In this document: piece by piece, positions 9,352 to 17,660 of the stretch
How positions within the stretch are numbered: the first letter of the stretch is position 1
How the letters are laid out: each line of letters begins with the position of its first letter
Assembly: GCA_964516135.1 (NCBI GenBank)
Contig: CAZEWN010000016.1
Coordinates: 1-64,000 of the forward strand
Direction: 5' to 3'
DNA from: 34-65-8 sp964516135
GTDB lineage: Bacteria > Pseudomonadota > Alphaproteobacteria > Sphingomonadales > Sphingomonadaceae
DNA length: 64,000 nt
Program-made: the position numbers and the translations under genes
The notes under the pieces: generated by a model
What the model was told of the DNA's origin: nothing
Seen by the model: the letters and a program-made list of their open reading frames with translations, nothing else
The model's database searches: none

Positions 9352-10152
9352 ATGTTCGAGCCCTTACGCCAGTTTTTCCGCTCTCGCCGCGAAGCGCCCC
9401 GGGGCGCAGCGATGCCGGAGGGCGAACGCGCCTACGTGGTCGGCGACATTCATGGCCGGCTGGATCTGTTCGCGCCGCTGATCGAAGCGATCGAACAGGA
9501 CGATGCCCGCGAGCCGGCGCGCGCGCGCTCTACGGTGGTGCTGCTTGGCGACCTGATCGACCGTGGCCCGCAAAGCGCGCAGGTGGTGGCGGTGGCGCGT
9601 GAATGGCAAAAGCATCGCCCGGTTCGCATCCTGGCGGGCAACCATGAGGAAATGTTCCTCGAATCCTTCGAAGACAGGTCGGTGCTGCGTCAGTTTGTCC
9701 GTCATGGTGGGCGCGAAACGATCCTGAGCTATGGCCTGGCCGAAGACGAATACGATGCTGCCTCGCTCGATGAGCTGCAGGTGCTCATGCATCAGTTGGT
9801 GCCGCCCGAGGATAGGGCATTCCTCGCCGGATTTGAGGAATACATCGCCTTGGGCGACTATCTGTTCGTCCATGCCGGAATTGCTCCAGAGATCGCGTTG
9901 GAGGATCAGCAGCGGCACGACATGATTTGGATTCGCGAAACCTTTCTGCGTTATCCGCACCCGCATTCACACTTGGTCGTGCATGGCCACACGATTTTCG
10001 AAGAAGTCGACGAGCAGCCCAACCGCATCGGTATCGATACTGGCGCCTTCAAGACGGGCAAATTAACCGCGCTGGTGCTTGAAGGAACCGAACGGCGGAT
10101 CATCCAGGCCATCGACCGGGACGGCCAGATAGCAATTCATCACAGGGACTGA
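9352..10152 (+). CDS. Serine/threonine protein phosphatase-like metallophosphoesterase
   Basis: A 266-residue protein of the PPP-like metallophosphoesterase family. All dimetal motifs are visible: VGDIHGRLDL, LLGDLIDRGP, LAGNHEEMFL, VHAGIAPE and VHGHTIF. Bacterial members dephosphorylate phosphoproteins or diadenosine tetraphosphate; which applies here cannot be told. The ATG at 9352 (MFEPLRQFF) gives a sensible N-terminus, but the ribosome site is poor and in-frame starts at 9295 or 9310 remain possible. It ends 5 bases before ugd, so the two are probably cotranscribed. Confidence 0.85.
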   Translation: MFEPLRQFFRSRREAPRGAAMPEGERAYVVGDIHGRLDLFAPLIEAIEQDDAREPARARSTVVLLGDLIDRGPQSAQVVAVAREWQKHRPVRILAGNHEEMFLESFEDRSVLRQFVRHGGRETILSYGLAEDEYDAASLDELQVLMHQLVPPEDRAFLAGFEEYIALGDYLFVHAGIAPEIALEDQQRHDMIWIRETFLRYPHPHSHLVVHGHTIFEEVDEQPNRIGIDTGAFKTGKLTALVLEGTERRIIQAIDRDGQIAIHHRD

Positions 10153-10157
10153 TTTCA

Positions 10158-11468
10158 ATGAAGATCGCGATGGTAGGGTCCGGCTATGTCGGGCTGGTTT
10201 CAGGGGCCTGCCTGGCGGATTTTGGGCACGACGTCGTCTGCATCGACAAGGACCAAAGCAAGATCGACGCGCTGGGGCGCGGGGTGATGCCGATTTACGA
10301 ACCGGGGCTGGATGCGCTGGTCGAAAGCAATGTGAAGGCGGGCCGGCTCGCCTTTACGACTGATTTCGCCGAAGGGATCGCAGGGGCCAAGGCGATCTTC
10401 ATTGCCGTCGGCACCCCCAGCCGCCGCGGCGATGGCCATGCCGACTTGTCGTTCGTCCACGCTGTGGCACGCGAGATCGGCGAGAAGCTAGCGGGCGAAG
10501 CGGTGGTGGTGACCAAGTCGACCGTGCCCGTGGGTACCGGGGACGAGGTCGAGCGTATCCTGGCGGAAAGCGGTACGCCACACCGTGTCGCGGTTGTCTC
10601 CAACCCCGAATTCCTGCGCGAGGGCGCGGCGATCGGCGACTTCAAGCGCCCCGACCGGATCGTCATCGGCACCGACGACGAATTCGGGCGCGAGGTGATG
10701 CGCGAGGTCTATCGCCCGCTGTTCCTCAACGAATCGCCAATCCTGTTCACCAGCCGCCGCTCGAGCGAGCTGATCAAGTACGCCGCCAACGCATTTCTCG
10801 CGACCAAGATCACCTTCATCAACGAGATGGCGGACCTGTGCGAAAAGGTGGGCGCGGACGTGCAAGACGTGGCACGCGGCATCGGCAGCGACAAGCGGAT
10901 CGGCCCCAAGTTCCTCCATGCCGGCCCCGGCTATGGCGGCTCGTGCTTTCCGAAGGATACGCTCGCTCTGCTCAAGACCGCCGAGGATTACGACAGCCCG
11001 GTGCGGATCGTGGAGGCAGTGGCTAGCGTCAACGAAAGCCGCAAGCGCGCGATGGGCCGCAAGGTCATCGAGGCGCTCGGCGGCACCGGCGAGGCGCGGG
11101 GCAAGAAAGTCGCATTGCTCGGCCTCACCTTCAAGCCCAACACCGACGACATGCGCGACAGCCCCGCGATCGCCATCGCCCAAGCGCTGGCCGATAGCGG
11201 CGTCCAACTGGCTGCCTATGATCCGGAGGGGATGGAGCAGGCCAGGCCGCTGATGCCGCAGGTCACCATGTGCGACAGTCCCTATGCCGCGATCGAGGGC
11301 GCCGACGCGGTCGTGATCGTAACCGAATGGGACGCATTCCGCGCGCTCGACTTCGCCCGGATCAAGCAGATCGCCAAGGCGCCCGTACTCGTCGACCTGA
11401 GGAACATCTACAATCCCTCCGACATGAAGGCGGCCGGGGTCACCTATGTCAGCGTCGGTCGGGGGTAA
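10158..11468 (+). CDS. ugd: UDP-glucose 6-dehydrogenase
   Basis: The 436-residue enzyme oxidises UDP-glucose to UDP-glucuronate with two NAD+, supplying precursors for capsule, exopolysaccharide or glycolipid. It has an N-terminal Rossmann fold (MVGSGYVGLVSGACLADFGH), a central dimerisation helix region, the catalytic cysteine motif GGSCFPKDT, and a C-terminal UDP-binding domain (LTFKPNTDDMRDSPA). Length is typical. In sphingomonads this sugar acid feeds glycosphingolipid synthesis, so the gene may serve the outer leaflet; that is inference. Confidence 0.96.
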   Translation: MKIAMVGSGYVGLVSGACLADFGHDVVCIDKDQSKIDALGRGVMPIYEPGLDALVESNVKAGRLAFTTDFAEGIAGAKAIFIAVGTPSRRGDGHADLSFVHAVAREIGEKLAGEAVVVTKSTVPVGTGDEVERILAESGTPHRVAVVSNPEFLREGAAIGDFKRPDRIVIGTDDEFGREVMREVYRPLFLNESPILFTSRRSSELIKYAANAFLATKITFINEMADLCEKVGADVQDVARGIGSDKRIGPKFLHAGPGYGGSCFPKDTLALLKTAEDYDSPVRIVEAVASVNESRKRAMGRKVIEALGGTGEARGKKVALLGLTFKPNTDDMRDSPAIAIAQALADSGVQLAAYDPEGMEQARPLMPQVTMCDSPYAAIEGADAVVIVTEWDAFRALDFARIKQIAKAPVLVDLRNIYNPSDMKAAGVTYVSVGRG

Positions 11469-11470
11469 TT

Positions 11471-11872
11471 GCCAGGGGGCCTGTAAGCCGGGTTCTGTCT
11501 CGCGGGCGGTTTGCCCTAAGGCACCAGCCCCGCGAGGGCAGCCATTCATCTAGGCCGCGGATCGCTCCGCGGCTCCAGCAGCCAACCCGGATCCTCTGGG
11601 GCGAAGCACCCTGCCTCCGCAGAAACGCGGGATCCCTATTCGGCCTTGCTCCGGGTGGGGTTTGCCATGCGGGCGCTGTTGCCAGAACCCCGGTGCGCTC
11701 TTGCCGCACCCTTTCACCCTTGCCTGTGCTCCGAAAGGAGCCATCGGCGGTCTGCTCTCTGTGGCACTTTCCCTGTGGTCGCCCACGGCGGGCGTTACCC
11801 GCCACCCTTGCTATCGTGGAGCCCGGACTTTCCTCGAACGCTTGCACGCTCGCGGCTGCCCGGCCCCCTGGC
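11471..11872 (-). ncRNA. rnpB: RNase P RNA, bacterial class A (M1 RNA)
   Basis: This is the catalytic RNA that removes tRNA 5' leaders. On the minus strand the 5' end reads GCCAGGGGGCC and pairs with the 3' end GGCCCCCTGGC as helix P1. Universal segments are present: GAGGAAAGTCCGGGCTCC near the 5' end and ACAGAACCCGGCTTA near the 3' end, with GGTAA/GGCAAACCC-type elements between. Length of about 402 nt fits alphaproteobacterial class A. Ends are set from the P1 stem. It lies between ugd (convergent, two bases away) and the amidase gene (same strand, 6 bases upstream). Confidence 0.95.
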
Positions 11873-11878
11873 AGCATG

Positions 11879-12586
11879 CTATCTAGTCCGTCCCTGGTCG
11901 CGATCCAAGAGCAATCGGAACAGGATCGCGCGAACCTGCCCGTCGATCTCTCCATCGATTCGCTCGGGCCGCCAGCGCCGCTGGAACGCCTCGACCGCCT
12001 TGCGCCCGTCGGTGATGTCGTAACCGAACCGCTCCAGCGCGAGGTAGAACGCCGCGTCATTATCGAACGGATCGCCCTGTTCCAGCTTGTCCGGGCACGC
12101 CAGGCACAGCTTGTATTCGGCGAGGCGATCCCACGGGAACAGCTCGCCCGGATCGACCTTGCGAGCAGGCGCGACGTCGGAATGGCCGACCACGTTGGCA
12201 CGCGGGATGTCATGGTCGCGCACTATGCGGTGGAGCAATGGCACCAGCGCATCGATCTGCGCTGGCGCGAACCCGCGATAGCCGAGTGCGTGGCCGGGAT
12301 GGTCAAGCTCGATCCCAATGCTGGCGGAGTTCACGTCCTTGTGCCCGCGCCAATACGACTGCCCGGCGTGCCAGGCGCGTTTATCCTCCGGCACCAGGCG
12401 GATAACCTCCCCCGCTTCGGTGATGAGGTAGTGCGCGCTGACCTTGGCCTCGGGATCGCACAGGCGGGCAAGCGCGGTCTCGACCGGCTTCATCTCGGTA
12501 TAGTGGAGTACCGCCATGGTGATTGGCAGCGCCCGTTCGTCGAAATTGGGCGATAGCTGCTCGCGGTGGACCAGCTCGTCGGCCAT
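11879..12586 (-). CDS. N-acetylmuramoyl-L-alanine amidase, AmpD/AmiD-like
   Basis: The 235-residue Amidase_2 enzyme is predicted to cleave the amide bond between N-acetylmuramic acid and the stem peptide. Zinc ligands are visible as His28 (VLHYTEM), His135 (VVGHSDVAP) and Asp145 (KVDPGELFPWD), with Glu93 (IGIEL) as a likely catalytic residue. The C-terminal 60 residues (ITDGRKAVEAFQRRW, GEIDGQVRAILFRLL) form a peptidoglycan-binding-1 domain. No signal peptide is apparent, so a cytoplasmic recycling role is possible, although the extra binding domain is more AmiD-like. It overlaps the chpT stop by one base (TGATG). Confidence 0.9.
   Translation of the reverse strand: MADELVHREQLSPNFDERALPITMAVLHYTEMKPVETALARLCDPEAKVSAHYLITEAGEVIRLVPEDKRAWHAGQSYWRGHKDVNSASIGIELDHPGHALGYRGFAPAQIDALVPLLHRIVRDHDIPRANVVGHSDVAPARKVDPGELFPWDRLAEYKLCLACPDKLEQGDPFDNDAAFYLALERFGYDITDGRKAVEAFQRRWRPERIDGEIDGQVRAILFRLLLDRDQGRTR
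11880..11908 (-). promoter_or_regulatory. Candidate rnpB promoter inside the end of the amidase gene
   Basis: The minus strand reads TTGGAT (11908-11903), 17 bases, TAGATA (11885-11880), then 7 bases to the expected first base of rnpB at 11872. The -10 element overlaps the amidase stop codon (TAG, 11881-11879). Spacing to the RNA 5' end is ideal for a housekeeping sigma factor. No other position gives a comparable match. Confidence 0.65.
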
Positions 12587-13245
12587 CAGCCGATCATACC
12601 CTCGCCAGCCGGCAACACTGCCCCCAGAAGCAGCGCACCGTCGCTTAGCTGATATTGCAAACCGCCCCCTCCCTGCTCGGCCAGCTTGGCAATCAGGTGC
12701 GCTGGCGCGGTGCGGCTCGACAGCTCGCCCGCGACCAGTTCACCTTGCAGGGCGCGGCCGATCACTTCGTCAAAGGCGATTTTCGCGCCCGTAGCACGCA
12801 CGACGATCTCGTGCGCCCCGTCGCGCAACTCGGCACCCAGGTCGAGCGTCCCGCCGCGCACGAGCGCCTCGATCCCGATCTGGGCAAAGTTGAGCAGCAC
12901 CTTGACCGCCGGTTTCGGCAGCTTGCTCCCCTCGATCGCCCAGTGCACCTCGATCCGGCGCGCTTCGCCCACCAGCGCCTCGATCAGTGCCTTGGGCTCG
13001 CTCACCTCGACGTATTCGCCAAAGCCGCCCGCCGCGCCAAAGGCCAGGCGGAAGAACTTGAGCTTGTCGGTGCTGATCCTGGCGCTCTGCTCGAGAAGTT
13101 CGAAGCAGCGTTTACGCATTTCCGGATCGCGCTCGGTGGCCAGCAGTTCCAGCCCGTTGCTGAGCGCGCCGACCGGCGAGAGCATGTCGTGGCACAGGCG
13201 CGAGCAAAGCAGGCTCGCGAGTTCGAGCGCATCGTTATCGTTCAT
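12586..13245 (-). CDS. chpT: Histidine phosphotransferase ChpT
   Basis: The 219-residue ChpT relays phosphate from hybrid kinases such as CckA to CtrA and CpdR in the alphaproteobacterial cell-cycle circuit. The phosphorylated residue is His19 in CSRLCHDMLSPVGALSNG, within a two-helix dimerisation hairpin, followed by a degenerate ATPase-like fold. The start at 13245 (MNDNDALELASLL) is preferred over an in-frame upstream codon because it places the hairpin at the usual distance. It is upstream of the amidase in an overlapping pair. Confidence 0.88.
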   Translation of the reverse strand: MNDNDALELASLLCSRLCHDMLSPVGALSNGLELLATERDPEMRKRCFELLEQSARISTDKLKFFRLAFGAAGGFGEYVEVSEPKALIEALVGEARRIEVHWAIEGSKLPKPAVKVLLNFAQIGIEALVRGGTLDLGAELRDGAHEIVVRATGAKIAFDEVIGRALQGELVAGELSSRTAPAHLIAKLAEQGGGGLQYQLSDGALLLGAVLPAGEGMIG

Positions 13246-13371
13246 TGAAAGGGCACCCAATCCCGAGCCGTGTCACACATGTCACACTGTCCTAAAGCAA
13301 AAAAATCGGCGGGCCAGCCCGGTTGCTGACGAAACCCGAAATAGACTGGCAGCGTGCGGCATGGCGGCCTC

Positions 13372-13782
13372 TTAACCATCCACAAGCGCGTAGGAAAGCG
13401 GCACGAAGCCATGTTCGCCGTCGCGCCACCACGATACGTCGCCCGCCGCGATGATCGCCCACACCCGCCCGTCCCGCGCGGATTGCGCCTGGTCGACTGG
13501 TGACGGCCGCGCATGCCCGGTGGGATGCGAGTGATAAAATCCAGCGACGGCCGGCCCACCCTCGCGCTCCGCGCGCCACGCGGCGATGAGCACACGGGGA
13601 TCGATCTCGAAATGGGTTTCGGGCCGCGCATGGACATTACCCGCCGGGATGATCGCGTCGATCCGCCCGCCCCGCCCCAACAGAATGCCGCAGGCCTCCT
13701 CTGGCGCGGCGGCGCGGGCTTCGGCCAGCAAGGCCTGGCGCACGGCCACCGTAAGTTCCAGCCTTGAGAGTTCCGGCCCCAT
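13372..13782 (-). CDS. JAMM/MPN+ metalloprotease (M67 family)
   Basis: The 136-residue protein is a stand-alone JAMM domain. It has the conserved glutamate in PEEACGILLG (28-29) and the zinc motif HSHP...SPVD with His84, His86 and Asp97. Such bacterial proteins resemble Mec+/RadC-type desampylase or deubiquitinase domains and often process C-terminal tails of ubiquitin-like sulfur carriers; no sulfur carrier or E1-like gene lies nearby, so the substrate is unknown. The ATG at 13782 gives a short N-terminus; an ATG at 13800 is possible. It is divergent from the pseudouridine synthase gene with a 16-base gap. Confidence 0.83.
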   Translation of the reverse strand: MGPELSRLELTVAVRQALLAEARAAAPEEACGILLGRGGRIDAIIPAGNVHARPETHFEIDPRVLIAAWRAEREGGPAVAGFYHSHPTGHARPSPVDQAQSARDGRVWAIIAAGDVSWWRDGEHGFVPLSYALVDG

Positions 13783-13798
13783 CGCGCATGGCCATAGC

Positions 13799-14743
13799 AT
13801 GGCGTCGCCCGAAATCATCTCCGGAACCCTGGCGGGCGGCTCGCGGTTGGACAAGGCGCTGGCCGAGGCGTCGGGCCTCTCGCGCGAGCGGATCAAGGCG
13901 TTGCTGGCCGAAGGCAACGTGACCGTCGGCGGAAGGCCAGCTGCCTCCGCATCGACGAAGACCGTCGCTGGGCAGGATTTCGAAATCGCCGTACCGCCGG
14001 TCGCCGACGCCGCTGCCCGGCCGCAGGCGATCACGCTGACGATCGCATACGAGGACGCGCACCTCGTCGTGGTTGACAAGCCCGCGGGCATGGTCGTCCA
14101 CCCCGCGGCGGGAAATCCGGATGGCACGCTGGTCAACGCCCTGCTGCACCATTGCCATGGCCAGTTGTCGGGGATCGGGGGAATCGCGCGGCCGGGGATC
14201 GTCCACCGGATCGACAAGGACACATCCGGCCTGCTGGTCGCGGCCAAGACCACCGCCGCGCACGAAGGGCTGGCGCGGCAATTCGCCGATCACACGATCA
14301 TGCGCCGCTATTTGGCGGTCTGCGCGGGCCACCCTGTGCCAGCCGAAGGAACGATCGCGGGGCGGATCGGGCGGTCGGAAGCCGATCGGAAGAAGATGGC
14401 CGTCCTTCACGAAAAGTCGCCGCGCGGCAAACATGCCGTGACCCGTTACCGCACGCTCAACCGGCTGGATCAATGCGCGCTGCTCGAATGTCGGCTCGAA
14501 ACGGGGCGCACCCACCAGGTGCGCGTTCACTGCGCGTCAATAGGTCATCCGCTAGTGGGTGATCCTGTCTATGGACGTACACCCAAGGCGCTTCGCCCGC
14601 TGCTTTCGCGGATCGGTTTTGCCCGCCAGGCCTTGCACGCGGCGGCGCTGGGCTTCGTCCATCCCATCACCGGGGAAATGGTGGAATGCCACGCCGAATT
14701 GCCTGCCGATATGCAGGAACTCATCGACGAAACCGCTCGTTGA
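13799..14743 (+). CDS. rluD: RluA/RluD-family 23S rRNA pseudouridine synthase
   Basis: The 314-residue enzyme has an N-terminal S4 RNA-binding domain (SRLDKALAEASGLSRERIKAL) and the RluA catalytic motif HRIDKDTSGLLV with Asp139, the same residue number as in E. coli RluD. The C-terminal motif LECRLETGRTHQVRVH is also present. RluD isomerises uridines 1911, 1915 and 1917 in helix 69. S4-containing members are usually RluD, but RluC is not excluded. An in-frame extension upstream would run into the JAMM gene and is rejected. Confidence 0.88.
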   Translation: MASPEIISGTLAGGSRLDKALAEASGLSRERIKALLAEGNVTVGGRPAASASTKTVAGQDFEIAVPPVADAAARPQAITLTIAYEDAHLVVVDKPAGMVVHPAAGNPDGTLVNALLHHCHGQLSGIGGIARPGIVHRIDKDTSGLLVAAKTTAAHEGLARQFADHTIMRRYLAVCAGHPVPAEGTIAGRIGRSEADRKKMAVLHEKSPRGKHAVTRYRTLNRLDQCALLECRLETGRTHQVRVHCASIGHPLVGDPVYGRTPKALRPLLSRIGFARQALHAAALGFVHPITGEMVECHAELPADMQELIDETAR

Positions 14744-14864
14744 AATCGACGAAACGCGCTGCATTTCGCGCCGATTTGGTGTATAGGAACTGGTGTGGCC
14801 CGAACCGCAGGATGCCCAGCAGGGGTCCGGCAAGCGTGGTCGACACAGAAAGGTTAGGGAAGTA

Positions 14865-15770
14865 GTGAGCAACAACAAGGCATTGAGCGTTCCGGCGCTC
14901 GGCGGTGAACAGAGCCTCAACCGCTATCTCTCCGAGATCAAGAAATTCCCCCTTCTGACCGCCGAGCAGGAATACATGCTCGCCAAGCGGTACGAAGAGC
15001 ACGAGGATCCCGAAGCTGCAGCGCAGCTCGTCACCTCGCACCTGCGCCTGGTGGCCAAGATCGCGATGGGATATCGCGGTTATGGCCTGCCGGTCAGCGA
15101 TCTCATTTCCGAAGGCAACGTCGGCCTGATGCAGGGGGTCAAGAAGTTCGAAGCCGATCGCGGCTTCCGCCTCGCGACCTATGCCATGTGGTGGATCAAG
15201 GCGTCGATCCAGGAATTCATCCTGCGGTCCTGGTCGCTCGTCAAGATCGGCACCACTTCGGCACAGAAGAAGCTGTTCTTCAACCTTCGCCGCATGAAGA
15301 AGAACCTCGACGCCTACGAGGAAGGCGATCTTCATCCCGATGACGTGACCAAAATCGCAACCGACCTCGGCGTGCCCGAGCAGGAAGTGATCAACATGAA
15401 CCGGCGCATGATGATGGGCGGCGACGGGTCGCTCAACGCGCCGATGCGCGGGGGCGAGGAAGGCGCGGGTCAGTGGCAGGACTGGCTGAGCGACGATCGT
15501 CCGCTTCAGGACGAAACCGTTGCCGAAACGGAAGAGGCCGAGGTCCGCCACGAAATGCTGGTCGAGGCGATGGACAGCCTCAACGAGCGTGAGAAGCATA
15601 TCCTCACCGAGCGGCGCCTGAAGGACGATCCGCAGACGTTGGAAGAGCTTTCGCAGGTCTACAATGTCAGCCGCGAACGCATCCGCCAGATCGAGGTGCG
15701 CGCGTTCGAGAAGCTGCAGAAGGCGATGATGCGTATTGCTGGCGACCGGCTGCTGCCGGGGGCCGCCTAA
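14865..15770 (+). CDS. rpoH: RNA polymerase sigma-32 factor RpoH
   Basis: The 301-residue heat-shock sigma factor directs transcription of chaperone and protease genes. Visible are region 2 (DLISEGNVGLMQGVKKFEAD, FRLATYAMWWIKASIQEFIL), the RpoH box (QKKLFFNLRRMK) near residue 135, and region 4 (VSRERIRQIEVRAFEKLQKA). Start is the GTG at 14865 with AGGGAAG just upstream, giving the usual SNNKALSVPALGGEQSLNRY N-terminus; a longer in-frame extension has no family support. The 121-base gap after rluD likely holds its promoter. The stop overlaps that of a small convergent gene. Confidence 0.96.
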   Translation: MSNNKALSVPALGGEQSLNRYLSEIKKFPLLTAEQEYMLAKRYEEHEDPEAAAQLVTSHLRLVAKIAMGYRGYGLPVSDLISEGNVGLMQGVKKFEADRGFRLATYAMWWIKASIQEFILRSWSLVKIGTTSAQKKLFFNLRRMKKNLDAYEEGDLHPDDVTKIATDLGVPEQEVINMNRRMMMGGDGSLNAPMRGGEEGAGQWQDWLSDDRPLQDETVAETEEAEVRHEMLVEAMDSLNEREKHILTERRLKDDPQTLEELSQVYNVSRERIRQIEVRAFEKLQKAMMRIAGDRLLPGAA

Positions 15771-15946
15771 AACGTGCTGCCGCGCTCGCGCGCCCTGTCA
15801 TGGGGCGACGGGCGCGGCGGTTCCTCGTCCCATTCGTCGAATACACCGCGCCCGAGCCGTTCGGCACGGCGCCGTTGTTCGGCCAGTGCATGTTCGACCA
15901 GATCGCTGCTGACGATATCGCTCCAGCACCACGCTTGGCCGGCCAT
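15767..15946 (-). CDS. Small protein of unknown function (59 aa)
   Basis: A 59-residue open frame with ATG at 15946 and a GAGGGA ribosome site 8 bases upstream. The sequence is polar with an aromatic start (MAGQAWCWSDIVSSDLVEHA), a basic centre (EQRRRAERLGRG) and an acidic-proline stretch (DEWDEEPPRPSPHD). It has no recognised domain and no membrane segment. Its stop codon overlaps the rpoH stop in convergent orientation. Good ribosome site and codon use favour a real gene, but the product is unknown. Confidence 0.6.
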   Translation of the reverse strand: MAGQAWCWSDIVSSDLVEHALAEQRRRAERLGRGVFDEWDEEPPRPSPHDRARERGSTF

Positions 15947-16071
15947 TGCATTTCTCCCTCGATCGGCGGCACCATAGCGGATCGAACGGCCCGGCGATTG
16001 CAAGTAAACGACATGTGCCGCAACAGGCCAACGGGATTCCCAAGCGCGGCGAACGCCGCTAGATCGACGCG

Positions 16072-16740
16072 ATGCTGCGTATCTTCCGGTTTCTCGCCAA
16101 GCTGGCGCTGGGTTTCGTCGGCTTGAGCCTGGCGCTGGTGTTGCTGTACAAGTTCGTTCCGGTCCCGGTCACCGCGACCATGGTGATGGACGGCAACGGT
16201 ATCACCAAGAACTGGGAACCGCTTTCCAATATCGATCGCAACCTGGTGACGGCGGTGATCGCGGCAGAGGACGGCAAATTCTGCACCCATAACGGGTTCG
16301 ACCGCGAGGCGATCGAGAACGCGATCCAGCGCAATCGTGAAGGCGGGCGGATTCGGGGCGGATCCACGATCAGCCAGCAAACCGCCAAGAACGTGTTCCT
16401 GTGGCAGGGCGGCGGTTACGTGCGGAAGGGCTTCGAGGCCTGGTTTACCTTCCTCATCGAGAATATCTGGGGCAAGCGGCGGATCATGGAAGTCTATCTC
16501 AATGTCGCTGAAACCGGCATCGGGACATATGGCGCGGAAGCCGGGGCGCAGCGTTACTTCAATCATTCCGCTGCCCGGCTCAGCCGCGACGAAGCGGCGC
16601 GCATGGCCGCCGCCCTGCCCCTGCCCAAGGTGCGTTCGGTGGTGAACCCGCGCGGCTATACCCGGCGCTATGCCAACACCATTGCCGCGCGCATGGGTGT
16701 GGTCAGGCGTGACGGGCTGGACGCCTGCGTTTACGGCTGA
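16072..16740 (+). CDS. mtgA: Monofunctional biosynthetic peptidoglycan transglycosylase
   Basis: The 222-residue GT51 enzyme polymerises lipid II into glycan strands at the outer face of the inner membrane. A single N-terminal helix lies at about 9-26. Catalytic Glu66 is in VIAAEDGKFCTHNGFD, and the second family motif RGGSTISQQTAKNVFLW follows. No transpeptidase domain is attached, which separates it from class A PBPs. It is followed 5 bases later by the cation exporter gene and the run continues into the ECF cassette, but nothing links their functions. Confidence 0.95.
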   Translation: MLRIFRFLAKLALGFVGLSLALVLLYKFVPVPVTATMVMDGNGITKNWEPLSNIDRNLVTAVIAAEDGKFCTHNGFDREAIENAIQRNREGGRIRGGSTISQQTAKNVFLWQGGGYVRKGFEAWFTFLIENIWGKRRIMEVYLNVAETGIGTYGAEAGAQRYFNHSAARLSRDEAARMAAALPLPKVRSVVNPRGYTRRYANTIAARMGVVRRDGLDACVYG

Positions 16741-16745
16741 TCGCG

Positions 16746-17660
16746 ATGGGCGCGGCGCATTCACATTCGCACGGGCACGGGCACGCACATGGCGCCGCCC
16801 CCGATCATGGGCGTGCCTTTGCCATCGGGATCATGCTCAACCTGGCCTTCGTGGTGGTTGAGGCGACATTCGGGTTTCTGTCCGGATCGATGGCGCTGGT
16901 GGCGGACGCGGGGCACAATTTGTCGGACGTGCTCGGGCTGGTGCTCGCATGGGGGGCGGCCACGGCGGCGCGCCGGCCAGCGAGCGGACGCTATACCTAC
17001 GGCTTCAAGAGCTCGACGATCCTGGCCGCGATGGCCAATGCCGGGCTGCTGATGGTCGCGATCGGAGCAATCCTGTTCGAAACGCTGAACCGCTTTGCCG
17101 AGCCGCCGCCGGTGCAGGGCCGCACGATGATCGTCGTCGCGGGGATCGGGATCGTGATCAACGCCGCGACGGCGCTGATGTTCATGCGCGGGCGACACCG
17201 CGACCTGAACATTCGCGGCGCCTTCCTGCACATGGCCGCCGACGCGCTCGTTTCGCTGGGCGTGGTCGTGGCGGGGGTCGCGATCCTGCTGACCGGTGAA
17301 CAGTGGATCGACCCGGTCACGAGCCTGGTGATCGTCGCGGTGATCGCCTGGGGCACATGGGGCCTGCTGCGTGACAGCGTGAAGATGGGGCTGCTGGCGG
17401 TGCCTGAAGGGATCGACGAGGGCGAGGTTCGTTCCTATCTGTCCGCCCTGCCCGGCGTGGCCATGATCCATGATCTCCATATCTGGCCGATGAGCACCAC
17501 CGAAACAGCCCTGACCGCGCATCTGGTCATGCCAGGTGGCCACCCCGCCGATGCCTTCCTGCACGAAATCGCGCATACGCTCGAGGACCACTTCGGCATC
17601 GCCCATGCCACGATCCAGGTCCATCTCGCCCCCGATGGCCACCCGAGTTGTGTCCGATGA
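16746..17660 (+). CDS. Cation diffusion facilitator (CzcD/ZitB-like)
   Basis: The 304-residue inner-membrane exporter trades Zn2+ or a similar divalent metal for protons. It has a His-rich N-terminus (HSHSHGHGHAHG), six hydrophobic segments, and the two metal-site pairs expected in helices 2 and 5: DAGHNLSDVLG and HMAADALVSLGV. A cytoplasmic C-terminal domain of about 90 residues contains HDLHIWPMS, usual for the CzcD subgroup. Its stop overlaps the start of the ECF sigma gene (ATGA), so the two are cotranscribed and possibly coupled. Confidence 0.93.
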   Translation: MGAAHSHSHGHGHAHGAAPDHGRAFAIGIMLNLAFVVVEATFGFLSGSMALVADAGHNLSDVLGLVLAWGAATAARRPASGRYTYGFKSSTILAAMANAGLLMVAIGAILFETLNRFAEPPPVQGRTMIVVAGIGIVINAATALMFMRGRHRDLNIRGAFLHMAADALVSLGVVVAGVAILLTGEQWIDPVTSLVIVAVIAWGTWGLLRDSVKMGLLAVPEGIDEGEVRSYLSALPGVAMIHDLHIWPMSTTETALTAHLVMPGGHPADAFLHEIAHTLEDHFGIAHATIQVHLAPDGHPSCVR

